This document shows positions 17,206-26,182 of a DNA stretch of 64,000 bases, one piece after another (within the stretch, counting starts at the first letter, position 1; each line of letters opens with the position of its first letter). Location of the stretch: assembly GCA_030679035.1 (NCBI GenBank), contig JAUXTH010000114.1, forward strand, positions 1-64,000, read 5' to 3'. Under the pieces are notes generated by a model. The model had not been told where the DNA came from. It was given only the letters and a program-made list of their open reading frames with translations, and did not search any database. The position numbers and the translations under genes were made by a program. The DNA is from Methylobacter sp. (lineage in GTDB: Bacteria; Pseudomonadota; Gammaproteobacteria; Methylococcales; Methylomonadaceae).

Positions 17206-18111
17206 CTATTCCAGGATCACAGAAATGGAGTTTTGCAGGTGAGTAAGCGACCCGCCGGCGCGGTAGCTAAAACTGACTTGCAGTAAAGCACCGGCTTTCG
17301 CGTGAATAGGCTCGGCAAGCGGCAACATCAAGTAATGATTGTGCCAGTCGATAACCGAGTTATCCTCAGTCGAGAGAGACAGAATATTTTTGGTGATAAA
17401 ACGCAATGCATTCACTTGACCGACTTGCTCCAGGGCAAATACCCCTTTCCAGCTGAATTCTTCAGACACCGTTTGCATGAAGTCGACGGTACTGTAAACC
17501 TGAGGAGGGGCGAATTCCGTAGTATCTGTATGAATGACCGTCGGCAGTTGGAATTGCATTATCGGCGCATGAAACCCCATGAACTGGTAGTTCTGCTGCA
17601 CAGGCTGGACGGCCATAATCACCGCCTCGGGTATAAAACGCGGTAAAGAACCGCCGAAACGCTGCAAATAGCGCTCCTTAAAGCTCTTGATAATATCAAT
17701 TTGTTTTTCACACACCATGGCGGAATGGAGCATTTCGCAAATGACGACATCCACCGGTTCGGGCGGCAAATATTCGAAGGCATCGGCATGCACCAGCTCA
17801 ACTTTCTCGCCGCCTTGATTAAGCTTCAGCAGACGCCGGGCTTCCCTAACCAAATCGGGATTGAATTCGACATACCATACCTTACTGGCCTTGGCGGCGG
17901 CAAACCAGGACATGACACCGGTGCCGCCGCCTAAATCGAGCACCTTGGCGCCGGGGAAGACGGTCGCGTCTATGGCGGCCTTGAATGAGCCCATACGGTA
18001 TTGATCCATGAGCATATGGTGATGATATTGCAATGGGATGAACTGGCCCAGGTAACAGTCTTCTTCAGTTTGTGTCCCTGCATTCATGCTGAGGTCTTCG
18101 AATTGAGCCAT
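17206..18111 (-). CDS. SAM-dependent methyltransferase, PRMT-like
   Basis: A 301-residue class I methyltransferase. Motif I is VLDLGGGTGVMSWFAA, the acidic loop is VEFNPDL, and the post-II region ICEMLHSAMVCEKQ resembles the double-E loop of protein arginine methyltransferases. The C-terminal half is beta-rich, as in PRMTs. The ATG at 18111 is preferred over 18132 because AAGGA lies 5 bases upstream. The substrate is not deducible. Confidence 0.82.
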   Translation of the reverse strand: MAQFEDLSMNAGTQTEEDCYLGQFIPLQYHHHMLMDQYRMGSFKAAIDATVFPGAKVLDLGGGTGVMSWFAAAKASKVWYVEFNPDLVREARRLLKLNQGGEKVELVHADAFEYLPPEPVDVVICEMLHSAMVCEKQIDIIKSFKERYLQRFGGSLPRFIPEAVIMAVQPVQQNYQFMGFHAPIMQFQLPTVIHTDTTEFAPPQVYSTVDFMQTVSEEFSWKGVFALEQVGQVNALRFITKNILSLSTEDNSVIDWHNHYLMLPLAEPIHAKAGALLQVSFSYRAGGSLTHLQNSISVILE

Positions 18112-18275
18112 GCTTATCCTTTGTAGTTTCATTTAAACATGCAATATCGAATACAATCAGCAAGTTCTTTTAGGCTTGTGTTATCGCCGTTTTGGATATA
18201 GTAGCTTATTACGGTAAAAATACATTAAAAAGATAATGATTTTATTGCCTTACTTCATCAATCAGAAGGTTATCA

Positions 18276-19544
18276 GTGCAAACCGTTCACGCACCCAAAA
18301 AACGCTATCAACAGCTGTATTGCCAAGTCCTAGCCGCCATCATCATCGGCATTATGCTCGGCCACTTTTACCCTGAAACCGGCGTCGCGATGAAGCCGCT
18401 CGGCGACGGCTTCATCAAGCTGATTAAGATGATCATCGCGCCGATCATCTTCTGCACCGTGGTGACCGGCATTGCCGGCATGCGGGAGCTGGACAAGGTC
18501 GGCCGCGTCGGCATTAAGGCGCTGTTGTATTTTGAGGTCGTTAGCACGCTGGCGCTGGCTATAGGGCTGGTTGTGGTGCATATCATTCAACCCGGCTCCG
18601 GCATGAATATCGATGCCAGCACGCTGGATACCCAAGGCCTCAGCGCTTATACCGCAGCGGCAAAATCGCAGAGCACGGTCGAATTTCTGCTCAATATCAT
18701 CCCTACCAGCGTCATTGATGCCTTTGCCAAGGGCGACATATTGCAGGTATTGCTGTTTTCATTGCTGTTCGGCTTTTCGCTGGCCGCGATGAAAGAGACG
18801 GGGGCGGCAGTGGTCGTGTTCATCAACAAGATTTCACAGGCGCTGTTCGGCATAGTGGAAACCATCATGAAGCTCGCGCCAATCGGAGCTTTCGGCGCGA
18901 TGGCGTTTACCATCGGCAAATACGGTATCGCGTCACTGGTACCGCTGGCGAGCTTAATGGGTAGCTTTTATCTGACCTGTCTGTTGTTCATCTTTATCGT
19001 ACTCGGACTGATCGCCAGCTTTACTGGCTTCAGTATTATCAAATTCATCGTTTATATTAAAGACGAACTGTTTATCGTATTAGGCACTTCATCCTCGGAA
19101 TCGGTGCTGCCGCGCATCATGACCAAACTGGAAGCACTGGGCTGTTCCAAGTCCGTCGTCGGCCTGGTTATCCCGACCGGCTACTCATTCAACCTTGACG
19201 GCACTTCGATTTATCTTGCGATGTCCGCTATCTTCGTCGCTCAGGCGACCAACACCCCGTTGACGATGACCCAGGAACTGACCCTACTCGGTGTGCTGCT
19301 GCTTACATCGAAAGGGGCCGCCGGCGTAACCGGTAGCGGCTTCATCACCCTCGCGGCAACGCTTTCGGTTATTCCGACCATTCCAGTCTCGGGACTTGCG
19401 CTTATCTTAGGGATAGACCGCTTCATGTCCGAAGCCCGCGCCTTGACCAACCTAATCGGTAACGGCGTTGCCACCGTGGTTGCCGCCAAATGGGAAAATG
19501 AATTGGATATGCAAAAGCTCAAGTCTGAGTTGAATACGCTGTAA
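18276..19544 (+). CDS. dctA: Dicarboxylate:cation symporter, DctA-like
   Basis: A 422-residue inner-membrane carrier of the DAACS/SLC1 family. It has about eight hydrophobic helices and the two family signatures: the serine-rich reentrant loop ([19 protein letters not shown]) and the substrate/sodium helix [16 protein letters not shown]. These match DctA, which imports C4-dicarboxylates such as succinate. It starts at GTG with AAGG upstream. A glutamate or other organic-acid substrate is possible. Uptake of C4 acids is notable for a presumed methanotroph. Confidence 0.9.
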   Translation: MQTVHAPKKRYQQLYCQVLAAIIIGIMLGHFYPETGVAMKPLGDGFIKLIKMIIAPIIFCTVVTGIAGMRELDKVGRVGIKALLYFEVVSTLALAIGLVVVHIIQPGSGMNIDASTLDTQGLSAYTAAAKSQSTVEFLLNIIPTSVIDAFAKGDILQVLLFSLLFGFSLAAMKETGAAVVVFINKISQALFGIVETIMKLAPIGAFGAMAFTIGKYGIASLVPLASLMGSFYLTCLLFIFIVLGLIASFTGFSIIKFIVYIKDELFIVLGTSSSESVLPRIMTKLEALGCSKSVVGLVIPTGYSFNLDGTSIYLAMSAIFVAQATNTPLTMTQELTLLGVLLLTSKGAAGVTGSGFITLAATLSVIPTIPVSGLALILGIDRFMSEARALTNLIGNGVATVVAAKWENELDMQKLKSELNTL

Positions 19545-19567
19545 CTACTCAGTGAGACTAATTTTAA

Positions 19568-19733
19568 TAATGGAACACGGATGACGCGGATTGGACGGAT
19601 TTAAACGGATAAAAAGGCAAAGGGCGAAAGGCGAAAAAAACACCTCTTTGCCTTATGCCTATAAGTTTTTATGAAGAAGCTCGGTTTTATCCGCGTTTAT
19701 CAGCCAAATCCGTGTCATCTGTGTTCTATTTTT
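19568..19733. repeat. Imperfect ~47-bp inverted repeat pair
   Basis: Left arm 19568-19614 and right arm 19684-19733 are imperfect reverse complements. Each contains GGAACACGGATGACGCGGAT or a close variant and an ACGGATAAAA or CGGATAAAA end. They enclose about 70 bases with no gene. A single arm also occurs at 9408-9436. Confidence 0.8.
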
Positions 19734-19778
19734 TAGATGCTGAAATTACCCTACTTCAATAGCTATGCAGGCAGACCC

Positions 19779-20651
19779 ATGAGAATTTTACTGGTTTTAT
19801 TATTATGTTTGCCCGGCTGGGTGAATGCGGAAATTTACGAATGGCAAGATGCGAATGGCAGCAAGCATTTTTCCGACCGCCAGGGATGGTGGAAGTGTCG
19901 CAATCGGTCGGGAACCGATGCGACCGAGTGCCCGGTTGCCGATGCAAAAACAGTCGATATAAAACCCGGCTATGCTTTTTTCAGGGTCAAGACGGTTTAC
20001 GATGGCGACACTGTGGTGCTGGAGGACGGCCGCAAAATCCGCTTTTTGGGTATCAATACACCCGAGATTCAGCACCGGGACAAACAGGCCGATGCGGGCG
20101 GCGACGAGGCCAAACGCTGGCTGGCCGACAAGCTGAAAAACGCCAAAGTCCGCCTGGAAGTGGGCATGGAAAAAACCGATAAGTACGGCAGGACGCTGGC
20201 GCATTTGTTCACCGAAAAAAAAGAACATATCAACCTGCAACTGGTTATCGCGGGGTTAGCGGCAGTCAGCATCTATTCGAACGAGCTGCTCTATGTAAAC
20301 GAATTGGTTAGGGCGCAGGATCAGGCAGAGCAAGCCAAGCTCGGCATTTGGGGGCGACCTGAATATGCCGCAATACCGGTTGCCGGTCTTACCGAAGCCG
20401 GGCATCCGGGCTGGACGCGTCTGGTCGGCAAGGTGGTCAATATCCGCAAGACCCGCAAGTCGGTTTACCTGGAATTTTCCGATGCCTTCGAGGCGCGCAT
20501 CGAAAGCAAATGGCTGGATTTATTTCCCGATGTTAACAGCTATTTGGGCAAGACTATCGAAGTGCGAGGCTGGCTAAACAAAAGCAAAGGGCATTTGTCG
20601 ATGCTAATCCGTCATCCGAGTGCGATTAAGGAAAAACCGTATCCGCTTTGA
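19779..20651 (+). CDS. Secreted thermonuclease-family nuclease with DUF4124 N-terminus
   Basis: A 290-residue exported protein. The ATG at 19779 gives a signal peptide ending near VNA. The open frame could start at 19737, but that would bury the signal. A DUF4124-type segment (EIYEWQDANGSKHFSDR) follows, then a staphylococcal-nuclease domain with its key residues: YDGDTV, IRFLGINTPE (Arg and Glu) and KYGRTLAHLF (Arg). The C-terminal ~80 residues resemble an OB-fold extension. Residues after HFSDR (QGWWKCRNRSGTDAT) come from the 51-bp element at 19874-19924, read in a different frame from the anmK copy. Confidence 0.88.
   Translation: MRILLVLLLCLPGWVNAEIYEWQDANGSKHFSDRQGWWKCRNRSGTDATECPVADAKTVDIKPGYAFFRVKTVYDGDTVVLEDGRKIRFLGINTPEIQHRDKQADAGGDEAKRWLADKLKNAKVRLEVGMEKTDKYGRTLAHLFTEKKEHINLQLVIAGLAAVSIYSNELLYVNELVRAQDQAEQAKLGIWGRPEYAAIPVAGLTEAGHPGWTRLVGKVVNIRKTRKSVYLEFSDAFEARIESKWLDLFPDVNSYLGKTIEVRGWLNKSKGHLSMLIRHPSAIKEKPYPL
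19874..19924 (+). repeat. 51-bp two-hairpin GGA-loop element inside the nuclease gene
   Basis: 50 of 51 bases match 3493-3543. The only difference lies in the second loop (C for A). It is in sense orientation and in frame, encoding RQGWWKCRNRSGTDAT, a peptide unrelated to that of the anmK copy. Confidence 0.9.
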
Positions 20652-20664
20652 ATTTCAGGGCATT

Positions 20665-20748
20665 CGGAGCCGCGACTTCAGTCGCGATGATGGCTCATCA
20701 TCACAGATTCAGCATGAACGCTCATGCGCGACTAAAGTCGCGGCTCCG
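20665..20748. repeat. REP-like inverted repeat
   Basis: Arms CGGAGCCGCGACTT(C/T)AGTCGCG at 20665-20686 and its reverse complement at 20727-20748 match at 21 of 22 positions. They lie just after the nuclease gene. The stretch from 20749 to 21010 shows no gene, only an AT-rich leader before rimO. Confidence 0.85.
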
Positions 20749-21010
20749 TTTAGGGTTTTCCCTGCATTTTAAAATCGATACAAAGAACTAGCCCCTGAAA
20801 TATTTAATTCACCGCGAAGACACGAAGAGCACAAAGTTTCATGTCTTCATCGCACCCTTTCCGCTACGCTGCTCCTGCATCGCCTAAAGACCTACTTTTG
20901 GTACTCTACCTTTTGCCTCCCAGCAGTAGTTCGTGGCGTTTATCTTTTAAATTTTTATTTGAACAACCACTCCTATAAACTAACCCGCTTTAACACTAAC
21001 TGAGATTTAA

Positions 21011-22321
21011 ATGACTGCTCCACAAATTGGTTTTATTAGTTTGGGTTGCCCCAAAGCCCTGGTCGATAGCGAACGAATCCTAACCAAGCTGCGTTCCGAG
21101 GGTTACACCATTTCGCCGACTTACCAGGACGCCGATCTGGTCGTGGTCAATACCTGCGGTTTTATCGATGCCGCCGTAGAAGAATCACTGGACAGCATCG
21201 GCGAGGCGCTGGCCCAGAACGGCAAAGTCATCGTGACCGGTTGTCTGGGTTCCAGGGAAGCCGAAATACGCGAGCGTCATCCGCAAGTCTTAAAAGTGAC
21301 CGGCGCTCACGCACTGGAAGAAGTTGTGGCTGCCGTGCATGAACATTTGCCGCCCCCGCACGATCCGTTTATCAGCCTGGTGCCGCCGCAAGGCATTAAA
21401 CTGACGCCTCGACATTATGCCTATTTGAAGATTTCCGAAGGCTGCAATCATCGTTGCACCTTCTGCATCATCCCTTCGATGCGCGGCGATCTGGTCAGCA
21501 GGCCGATTGATGATGTGATGCTGGAAGCCGAACGCCTGGCTAATGCCGGGGTAAAGGAATTGCTGGTCGTTTCGCAGGACACCAGCGCCTACGGCCTGGA
21601 TTTAAAGTATCAAAGCTACGACTGGAAAGGCCGTTCGGTTAGAACCCGTTTTTATGATTTAGCCGAGGCACTGGGCGACTTGGGCATCTGGGTCAGGATG
21701 CATTACGTTTATCCGTATCCACACGTCGATGAGGTGATCCCGTTAATGGCCGAGGGCAAAATCCTGCCTTATCTGGACATACCGTTCCAACACGCCAACA
21801 GCCGCATCCTTAAGTTGATGAAGCGTCCCGCTGCCAGCGAGAATAACCTGGAACGTATTAAAGCATGGAGGGAAATCTGCCCCGATATTACCTTGCGCAG
21901 CACCTTTATCGTCGGCTTCCCCGGCGAAACCGAGCAGGAGTTTGAAGAACTGCTGGATTTCATGAGCGAAGCGCAAATGGACAGAGTCGGTGCCTTTGCC
22001 TATTCGCCGGTCAAAGGCGCGGTCGCCAATGACTTGCCCGACCAGATACCGGAAGAAGTCAAACAGGAACGGCTGGCGCGCTTTATGGCGCATCAGGCTG
22101 AAATCAGCGCGGCGCGTTTGCAACGACGGGTAGGCCGGATCGAAACGGTGTTGGTCGATGAAGTGGTCGAAGAGGGCGCGGTAGCAAGAAGCAAAGCCGA
22201 TGCGCCGGAAATCGACGGACAAGTGTTTATCGATGGCGCGACGCATCTGAAAGTCGGCGATTTTGTCGATGTCGAGTTCGAAGAAGCGGATGAATACGAT
22301 TTGTGGGGGCGGTTAGTTTAA
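21011..22321 (+). CDS. rimO: Ribosomal protein S12 methylthiotransferase
   Basis: A 436-residue radical-SAM enzyme that adds a methylthio group to an aspartate of ribosomal protein S12. The N-terminal MTTase domain carries C13, C49 and C78, which bind the auxiliary cluster. The radical-SAM cluster motif is C145-NHR-C149-TF-C152. The C-terminal TRAM domain ends in [10 protein letters not shown], typical of RimO rather than MiaB. Length is normal. A 217-bp repeat element lies downstream. Confidence 0.97.
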   Translation: MTAPQIGFISLGCPKALVDSERILTKLRSEGYTISPTYQDADLVVVNTCGFIDAAVEESLDSIGEALAQNGKVIVTGCLGSREAEIRERHPQVLKVTGAHALEEVVAAVHEHLPPPHDPFISLVPPQGIKLTPRHYAYLKISEGCNHRCTFCIIPSMRGDLVSRPIDDVMLEAERLANAGVKELLVVSQDTSAYGLDLKYQSYDWKGRSVRTRFYDLAEALGDLGIWVRMHYVYPYPHVDEVIPLMAEGKILPYLDIPFQHANSRILKLMKRPAASENNLERIKAWREICPDITLRSTFIVGFPGETEQEFEELLDFMSEAQMDRVGAFAYSPVKGAVANDLPDQIPEEVKQERLARFMAHQAEISAARLQRRVGRIETVLVDEVVEEGAVARSKADAPEIDGQVFIDGATHLKVGDFVDVEFEEADEYDLWGRLV

Positions 22322-22388
22322 GGCATGCTAACTGCTGACGAAAATCTACCTCACAGATTTATTATCGACAACCACACAGATTGTATTA

Positions 22389-22605
22389 CCGTCATCCCGG
22401 CAGGGATTGCCGGGATCCACGACTGCAAGGATGCAGGAGGTAGAGCAATGCATGGAGCAATTGCCGAGAAGCCATGGATGGCAATGCTAAATCAAGACAC
22501 ATGGAATATTCGACATAATCAATCGGTTAGGTATCAATTGTTATTCACTGTGTGCTTTATCACATCCCTGTGCTCTGGATCCCGGCAATCCCTGCCGGGA
22601 TGACG
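22389..22605 (+). repeat. 217-bp element with perfect 30-bp terminal inverted repeats and GGA-loop hairpins
   Basis: The ends 22389-22418 and 22576-22605 are exact reverse complements over 30 bases. The left arm itself folds as CCGGCA-GGGA-TTGCCGG. Inside lie TGCA-AGGA-TGCA (22423-22434), GCAATGC-ATGGA-GCAATTGC (22444-22463) and GCCA-TGGA-TGGC (22470-22481). No transposase is encoded, so it resembles a small non-autonomous element. It fills most of the 390-base gap between rimO and zur. Confidence 0.85.
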
Positions 22606-22667
22606 AGTTATGTAGACATCAATATATAAATCGCCCAGGTAACTCGGCAAATTGCGAAACCCAACCG

Positions 22668-22686
22668 AATGTTATAATATAACACC
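22668..22686. promoter_or_regulatory. Zur box upstream of zur
   Basis: AATGTTATAATATAACACC matches the E. coli Zur consensus AATGTTATANTATAACATT at 16 of 18 fixed positions. It lies 26 bases before the zur start, consistent with autoregulation. Confidence 0.8.
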
Positions 22687-22711
22687 CTATTTCAGATAAA
22701 CGGTTTTTGCA

Positions 22712-23224
22712 ATGAACATACCTGCCGAAGCAAACCACAACCATTCCCATGCTTCAGAACACGATCATAAAAAATGTGTCAGCGAGGCCTTAGGCACTGC
22801 TGCGCAGTTATGCGTGGTGCGCGGCGTGCAATTAACGCCGATACGCCAGCAAGTGCTGGAATTGATCTGGGAAAGTCACAAAGCCGTCAAGGCTTACGAA
22901 CTGCTGGATCGGATCAAACCGCTGATGGATGCGGCAAAACCCGCGACCATTTACCGCGCACTGGATTTTTTAATCGAACAGGGCTTGATTCACCGGGTCG
23001 AGAGCCTCAACGCATTTGTTGGTTGCAACAGCTCCGCCCATCAACATGAACAGTTATTATTAATCTGCAATAACTGCCAGGAAGTGGAAGAGCGCGCGGC
23101 CCCGGAAGTCATGCAGGCGCTGTCGCAGGAAATCAAGCAAGCCGACTTTACCGTACACAGCAAAGCCATCGAAATTCATGGTGTTTGCGTAAAATGCGCC
23201 GAGACAATGGTTGATCAACTCTGA
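22712..23224 (+). CDS. zur: Zinc uptake regulator, Fur family
   Basis: A 170-residue metal-dependent repressor. The winged-helix region contains LTPIRQQVLELIWES and KPATIYRALDFLIEQG. The following HRVESLNAFVGC segment and two CxxC pairs (ICNNC and VCVKC) are typical of Zur rather than Fur. The first 20 residues are histidine-rich (HNHSHASEHDHKK), which may add a metal-binding patch. Zur boxes precede this gene and the receptor gene that follows. Confidence 0.93.
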   Translation: MNIPAEANHNHSHASEHDHKKCVSEALGTAAQLCVVRGVQLTPIRQQVLELIWESHKAVKAYELLDRIKPLMDAAKPATIYRALDFLIEQGLIHRVESLNAFVGCNSSAHQHEQLLLICNNCQEVEERAAPEVMQALSQEIKQADFTVHSKAIEIHGVCVKCAETMVDQL

Positions 23225-23259
23225 CGCCGTTATTTTTTCGAAAACAGCAAGGCTCATCA

Positions 23260-23278
23260 AGTGTTATGTTATAACATT
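23260..23278. promoter_or_regulatory. Zur box upstream of the ZnuD-like receptor
   Basis: AGTGTTATGTTATAACATT matches the Zur consensus at 16 of 18 fixed positions. It lies about 45 bases before the receptor start, so the receptor should be derepressed when zinc is scarce. Confidence 0.8.
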
Positions 23279-23323
23279 ATTAAGAGCGCTTCTTGAATCA
23301 GCCTCATGCCTATCAAACAATAA

Positions 23324-25381
23324 ATGAAAACCATGAACAAAAAACTCGCTATTTTTTTCTTATCGACCGGCGCATTAGGCAGTCACGCCCAGGCGGATGA
23401 CAACAACGTCATGGAATTTGAAAACATGGTCGTCAGCACGCCGATCTCCAAGCCCGCCTCAAAATTTGCCAAGCCGGTAACGGTGCTGTCCGGGGACGAG
23501 ATGCGTACCAAAGTCGGGACGACCATCGGCGATACGCTGAAGAACGAGCCCGGCATCACCAGCCAGTCTTTCGGTCCGGGGGTCGGCACGCCGGTTATTC
23601 GCGGACAATCGGGTCCTCGGGTGCGGGTCATGCAAAACAGCCTGGGCAATAATGATGTTTCGTCTTTAAGCCCGGACCATGCCAACGGCGTCGAGCCGAT
23701 TCTGGTCGAACGGGTTGAAGTGTTGCGCGGGCCATCGACGCTGTTGTACGGCAGCGGCGCTATCGGCGGCGTGGTCAACGTGATCGACAACCGAATTCCC
23801 GAGCAAGTTCCCGATAAGCTGGTCGGCGGAGCCGGTGAGCAACGCTATGATTCGGCAACCAACGAGACCTCCAGCGCCCTCAAACTGGAAGGCGGCAAAA
23901 ACGGTGTGGCCTATCATGTCGATGGTTTTTACCGCGATCAGGGCAATACCCATATCGGTGGTTCTGCGATAGATGAAGATGCCGCTCATGCAGCCGATCC
24001 CGGCCTGAACATCGTGAATAATCCCAACGGCCTGATTGATAATTCAAAGGCCCGGTCACGCGGCGGTTCGGTCGGTGTCTCGAAAATAGGCGATGTGGGG
24101 CTGGTCGGCGTTTCGATCAACAGCCTGGAGAAAAACTACGGTATCCCGCCTGACGGCAGCGGCGGCGCACCGGTGACTATTGACCTTAACCAAACCAAAT
24201 ACGATTTCAAAGGGCAACTCAACCAGCCTTTCGCGCTGGCGGAAAAACTGCGCATGAAATTCGGCTATACCGATTACAAGCACGTCGAAATGGATGCCGG
24301 CGTACCGGCTACCACCTTCCTGAACAAATCCTACGAAAGCCGACTGGAGCTTGATCATAAACCCATCGGTTTATTGGATGGCGTGTTGGGCTTTCAGTCC
24401 GTCAACAGCCAGTTTGCCACCATCGGCGCAGAAGCGCTGGTGCCGCGTACCGACCTTGCTTCCTATGGTTTGTTTGATGTCGAATCATTCAAAATCGGCG
24501 CAGTCACTTATGAGCTGGGCGCTCGCGGCGAATGGCAAACCATCGCGGCGGAAAACCGCAACAGCCTGACTTATAAACCGATCAGCGGATCGGCATCTGC
24601 ATCGTGGGACATCACCAATCAGCACCAAGTCAGTCTGGCATTCACCCATTCGCAACGCGCGCCGCAGATACAGGAATTGTTTTCCAACGGCGTCCATGAG
24701 GCCACCCACAGCTACGAATTGGGTAATGCCAACCTCAATAAGGAACTATCCAATAACCTGGATCTAGGCTATCGCTACAATGCCGACTGGATGACTGCGG
24801 AGTTGAATCTTTTCCATAATTGGGTCGGCGACTACATTTACCAGCAACGCACCGGCTCGGTGTTCAACAGGGACAGCGAAACCATCGAAGCGATTTGCTC
24901 AGCGGGCGCAAGCTGCGTTCCTGTTGTGGCAAGCCGCCAAGCCGCCGCGACCTTCAAAGGTTTTGAAGCCAAAACCGTGTTCCCGCTGATGCAAAACCAT
25001 TACGGCGCGGTCGATCTGACCTTATTCGGCGACTACACCCGAGGCACGTTTGAGCAGGGCGGCAACGTTCCCCGCATGCCGCCGCTACGCTACGGCCTGC
25101 AACTGAGTTATGAAAAAAATGACTGGTCGACCAACGCGCGATTGACGCGGGGCGAAGCCCAGAATTATGCCGGCGAGCATGACTCAAACACCCCCGGCTA
25201 TCTGTTGTTGAATCTGGGCACGCAATATCGGCTGGCAAGCTTTGCCGATTCGGAAGTGCTGCTGTTTGCAAAGGCTAAAAACCTGTTGAATGAAAATATC
25301 CGCAATTCCACATCGTATCTGCGTAACTTTGCTCCGGAACCGGGCCGCAGTGCGGAGATAGGCATCCGGGTCAGTTATTAA
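23324..25381 (+). CDS. znuD: TonB-dependent outer-membrane receptor, ZnuD-like
   Basis: A 685-residue receptor with a signal peptide (about 1-25), a plug domain (about 35-155) and a 22-strand barrel ending in an aromatic-rich strand (IGIRVSY). The plug contains TPVIRGQSGPRVRVMQN and NDVSSLSPDHANGVEP, segments typical of the ZnuD group that imports zinc. Two extracellular cysteines (ICSAGASC) may form a loop disulfide. Zinc as substrate is supported by the adjacent zur gene and the Zur box, not proven. ATG codons at 23324 and 23333 are both possible starts. Confidence 0.9.
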   Translation: MKTMNKKLAIFFLSTGALGSHAQADDNNVMEFENMVVSTPISKPASKFAKPVTVLSGDEMRTKVGTTIGDTLKNEPGITSQSFGPGVGTPVIRGQSGPRVRVMQNSLGNNDVSSLSPDHANGVEPILVERVEVLRGPSTLLYGSGAIGGVVNVIDNRIPEQVPDKLVGGAGEQRYDSATNETSSALKLEGGKNGVAYHVDGFYRDQGNTHIGGSAIDEDAAHAADPGLNIVNNPNGLIDNSKARSRGGSVGVSKIGDVGLVGVSINSLEKNYGIPPDGSGGAPVTIDLNQTKYDFKGQLNQPFALAEKLRMKFGYTDYKHVEMDAGVPATTFLNKSYESRLELDHKPIGLLDGVLGFQSVNSQFATIGAEALVPRTDLASYGLFDVESFKIGAVTYELGARGEWQTIAAENRNSLTYKPISGSASASWDITNQHQVSLAFTHSQRAPQIQELFSNGVHEATHSYELGNANLNKELSNNLDLGYRYNADWMTAELNLFHNWVGDYIYQQRTGSVFNRDSETIEAICSAGASCVPVVASRQAAATFKGFEAKTVFPLMQNHYGAVDLTLFGDYTRGTFEQGGNVPRMPPLRYGLQLSYEKNDWSTNARLTRGEAQNYAGEHDSNTPGYLLLNLGTQYRLASFADSEVLLFAKAKNLLNENIRNSTSYLRNFAPEPGRSAEIGIRVSY

Positions 25382-25434
25382 CTGATGTTACGCACGGACG
25401 GTACTTCTCCCGTTTGCCGCGCCGAGCACCGGAG

Positions 25435-25524
25435 CTTTTGTCGAGAATAGCCCGCCAGGGGGCGGCATGGATGCCGCACGTCAGCAGAGGGGCAGGAGCC
25501 CCTTCTGCTGACCCTCGACAAAAG
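25435..25524 (+). repeat. Two-hairpin GGA-loop element downstream of znuD
   Basis: An outer 11-bp inverted repeat, CTTTTGTCGAG (25435-25445) and CTCGACAAAAG (25514-25524), encloses two hairpins: GCGGCA-TGGA-TGCCGC (25462-25477) and a 14-15-bp stem with loop AGGA (25480-25512). This is the same two-hairpin plan as the intragenic copies. Confidence 0.8.
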
Positions 25525-25569
25525 CGAGGAGCGCAGGAAATAAGCGGCAACCGGGTCGCCTTTTCTTTG

Positions 25570-25603
25570 GTTACTTTCTTTTGGCGAAGCAAAAGAAAGT
25601 AAC
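25570..25603. repeat. 13-bp-stem hairpin
   Basis: GTTACTTTCTTTT and AAAAGAAAGTAAC flank an 8-base loop. There is no downstream T-run, so it is a repeat rather than a clear terminator. From 25604 to 25954 I see no supported gene. Confidence 0.75.
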
Positions 25604-25954
25604 TCGTCCTCGGGTGCGAGAACCCGATTAAAAATAAACCGTCGCAACAGCGACACTTTAATAATAAAAATGTTAATGCAGTCTAAATTCGAATAACTGC
25701 GTAACATCAGATATGAAGATGTTAAAGCGGCTATCGAAAATACGAAGACATGCAAGAGCAGAGCATTTATTGCCTTATACGTTTGCTATGGCGTCGCCCG
25801 CACTGCGGCAGAAAATGTGTTCGAATTTGAAATAATGGGAAAAATGGCTAGTGCTTATCTTTGGTAAAAGAAATTAAACAGCTTTATGCCTCTACTCACT
25901 AATCTATAAGTGGGATGCGCCGTCAGGCAATCCACTTTAAAAGAAGCACAAACT

Positions 25955-25990
25955 AAACCCTTATTCGGAGATTTCGAGTAAGGGTTTTTT
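25955..25990 (+). terminator. Rho-independent terminator
   Basis: AAACCCTTA pairs with TAAGGGTTT and is followed by TTT, an intrinsic terminator. No complete gene lies just upstream, so it may end a long znuD transcript or a lost gene. Confidence 0.7.
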
Positions 25991-26108
25991 GTTTGTAAAA
26001 GGAGGGGGACGTTCAGCGGAAAGGAAACGCACAATCTTCGTCTCGGTCAATGTGCAGCAACTGGATCACTGCCATCAATAAATCCTCCTAACAATACCCG
26101 GCATTGAC

Positions 26109-26151
26109 AATCAAACGATTGATTGACACAATGTAAATCAATCGTTTGATT
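26109..26151. promoter_or_regulatory. Palindromic operator for the TetR/RND operon
   Basis: Two perfect 16-bp arms, AATCAAACGATTGATT (26109-26124) and AATCAATCGTTTGATT (26136-26151), are separated by 11 bases. Each arm also holds the ATCAAACGATTGAT-type half-palindrome. TTGACA sequences at 26104 and 26123 could be -35 boxes. It lies 31 bases before the TetR start, so autoregulation is likely. Confidence 0.8.
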
Positions 26152-26182
26152 TATTTTATTGAAAGCAATTCACTGAGGCAGC

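Noticed and set aside
25690-25870. Open frame reading RYEDVKAAIENTKTC and onward
   Set aside because: It has no start codon or ribosome site after an in-frame stop and no recognisable family; at most a remnant.
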